Origin: Enterococcus dispar ATCC 51266
GTDB taxonomy: Bacteria; Bacillota; Bacilli; Lactobacillales; Enterococcaceae
DNA length: 64,000 nucleotides
NCBI RefSeq assembly: GCF_000406945.1
Contig: NZ_KE136354.1
Span: 2,468,000-2,531,999 of the forward strand
Direction of reading: 5' to 3'
Shown here: positions 63,421 to 64,000 of the stretch, one piece after another
How the letters are laid out: every line of letters begins with the position of its first letter
Position numbering within the stretch: the stretch's first letter is position 1
Notes under the pieces: generated by a model
What the model saw: the letters and a program-made list of their open reading frames with translations, nothing else
The model's database searches: none
Told to the model about the DNA's origin: nothing
Translations under genes and position numbers: made by a program

Positions 63421-63449
63421 TTGCTATCACAGGTGAGATATACTATAAT
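63421..63449 (+). promoter_or_regulatory. Promoter of the S10 ribosomal operon
   Basis: TTGCTA (63421-63426), 17-base spacer, perfect TATAAT (63444-63449). Confidence 0.85.
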
Positions 63450-63455
63450 CATTAA

Positions 63456-63932
<477 letters not shown>

Positions 63933-63960
63933 TTAATCAAATTAAGATGGAGGTGTAATC

Positions 63961-64000
63961 ATGACCAAAGGAATCTTAGGGAAAAAAGTGGGAATGACTC
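63961..64000 (+). CDS. rplC: Ribosomal protein L3, first 13 codons (cut by window end)
   Basis: ATG behind TGGAGGTG; the translation MTKGILGKKVGMT is the conserved start of L3. Expected after rpsJ. Confidence 0.93.
   Translation, partial: MTKGILGKKVGMT

Overview
The window is a low-GC Firmicutes chromosome segment that most resembles an Enterococcus or a very close relative. The reasons are strong AGGAGG-type ribosome binding sites, a WxL-type surface-protein locus, the str cluster (rpsL-rpsG-fusA-tuf) followed by the start of the S10 operon, and a nucleoside-salvage cluster near gpmA, rpiA and the str operon as remembered for E. faecalis. No rRNA, tRNA, CRISPR array, intact IS element or prophage was seen. 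Species cannot be fixed from the sequence alone.

Layout: (1) 1-3001, minus strand: a reduced Rnf-type electron-transfer cluster (rnfC, rnfD, and an RnfA/E-like membrane protein). (2) 3.3-6.7 kb: aldehyde dehydrogenase, lipid kinase, TspO. (3) 6.7-9.5 kb: a persulfide-stress operon (rhodanese, CoA-disulfide reductase/rhodanese fusion, rhodanese, CstR-type repressor) with two CsoR/CstR-like operators in front. (4) 9.5-10.5 kb: a luciferase-like monooxygenase. (5) 11-28 kb: a cell-surface island with a coiled-coil protein, a LysM glucosaminidase, a 1399-residue WxL adhesin, a small sortase-anchored protein, two WxL proteins, a DUF916/DUF3324 WxL-interacting protein, an unknown membrane protein, two tandem type I signal peptidases (one with Arg in place of the catalytic Lys), an alpha/beta hydrolase, and a choice-of-anchor-A/SpaA-repeat wall protein. 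(6) 28-33 kb: guaA, coaA, a GDSL esterase, an RsmC-like methyltransferase. (7) 33-46 kb: two LacI regulators and a complete nucleoside uptake and salvage set (pdp, deoC, cdd, BmpA-type ABC transporter, deoB, punA, deoD). (8) 46-50 kb: iron alcohol dehydrogenase with a small partner, gpmA, a serine-recombinase-like protein with a degenerate active site, rpiA. (9) 50.6-55.1 kb: rpsL, rpsG, fusA, tuf. (10) 55.4-59.2 kb: nitroreductase, then a MocR/PdxR-like regulator divergent from a pyridoxine-kinase-like gene and an ECF substrate-binding membrane protein. (11) 59.6-63.3 kb: a PhnDCEE-type ABC transporter. (12) 63.4-64 kb: the S10 operon promoter, leader, rpsJ and the first codons of rplC.

How the parts fit: the nucleoside block imports nucleosides, cleaves them to base plus pentose-1-phosphate, isomerises to the 5-phosphate and splits deoxyribose-5-phosphate to acetaldehyde and glyceraldehyde-3-phosphate; rpiA, gpmA and the dehydrogenases sit in the same carbon flow. 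The 11-23 kb island reads as one surface-assembly unit with its own wall hydrolase, exported adhesins, anchoring partners and signal peptidases.

The strongest leads for something not well described are the signal peptidase pair inside the WxL island, the serine recombinase that has lost its catalytic Ser, Arg45 and Asp67 equivalents but kept its DNA-binding half, the reduced Rnf cluster whose RnfA/E-like subunit lacks the cysteine ligands, and a family of about 120-bp intergenic hairpin repeats all lying in one orientation.
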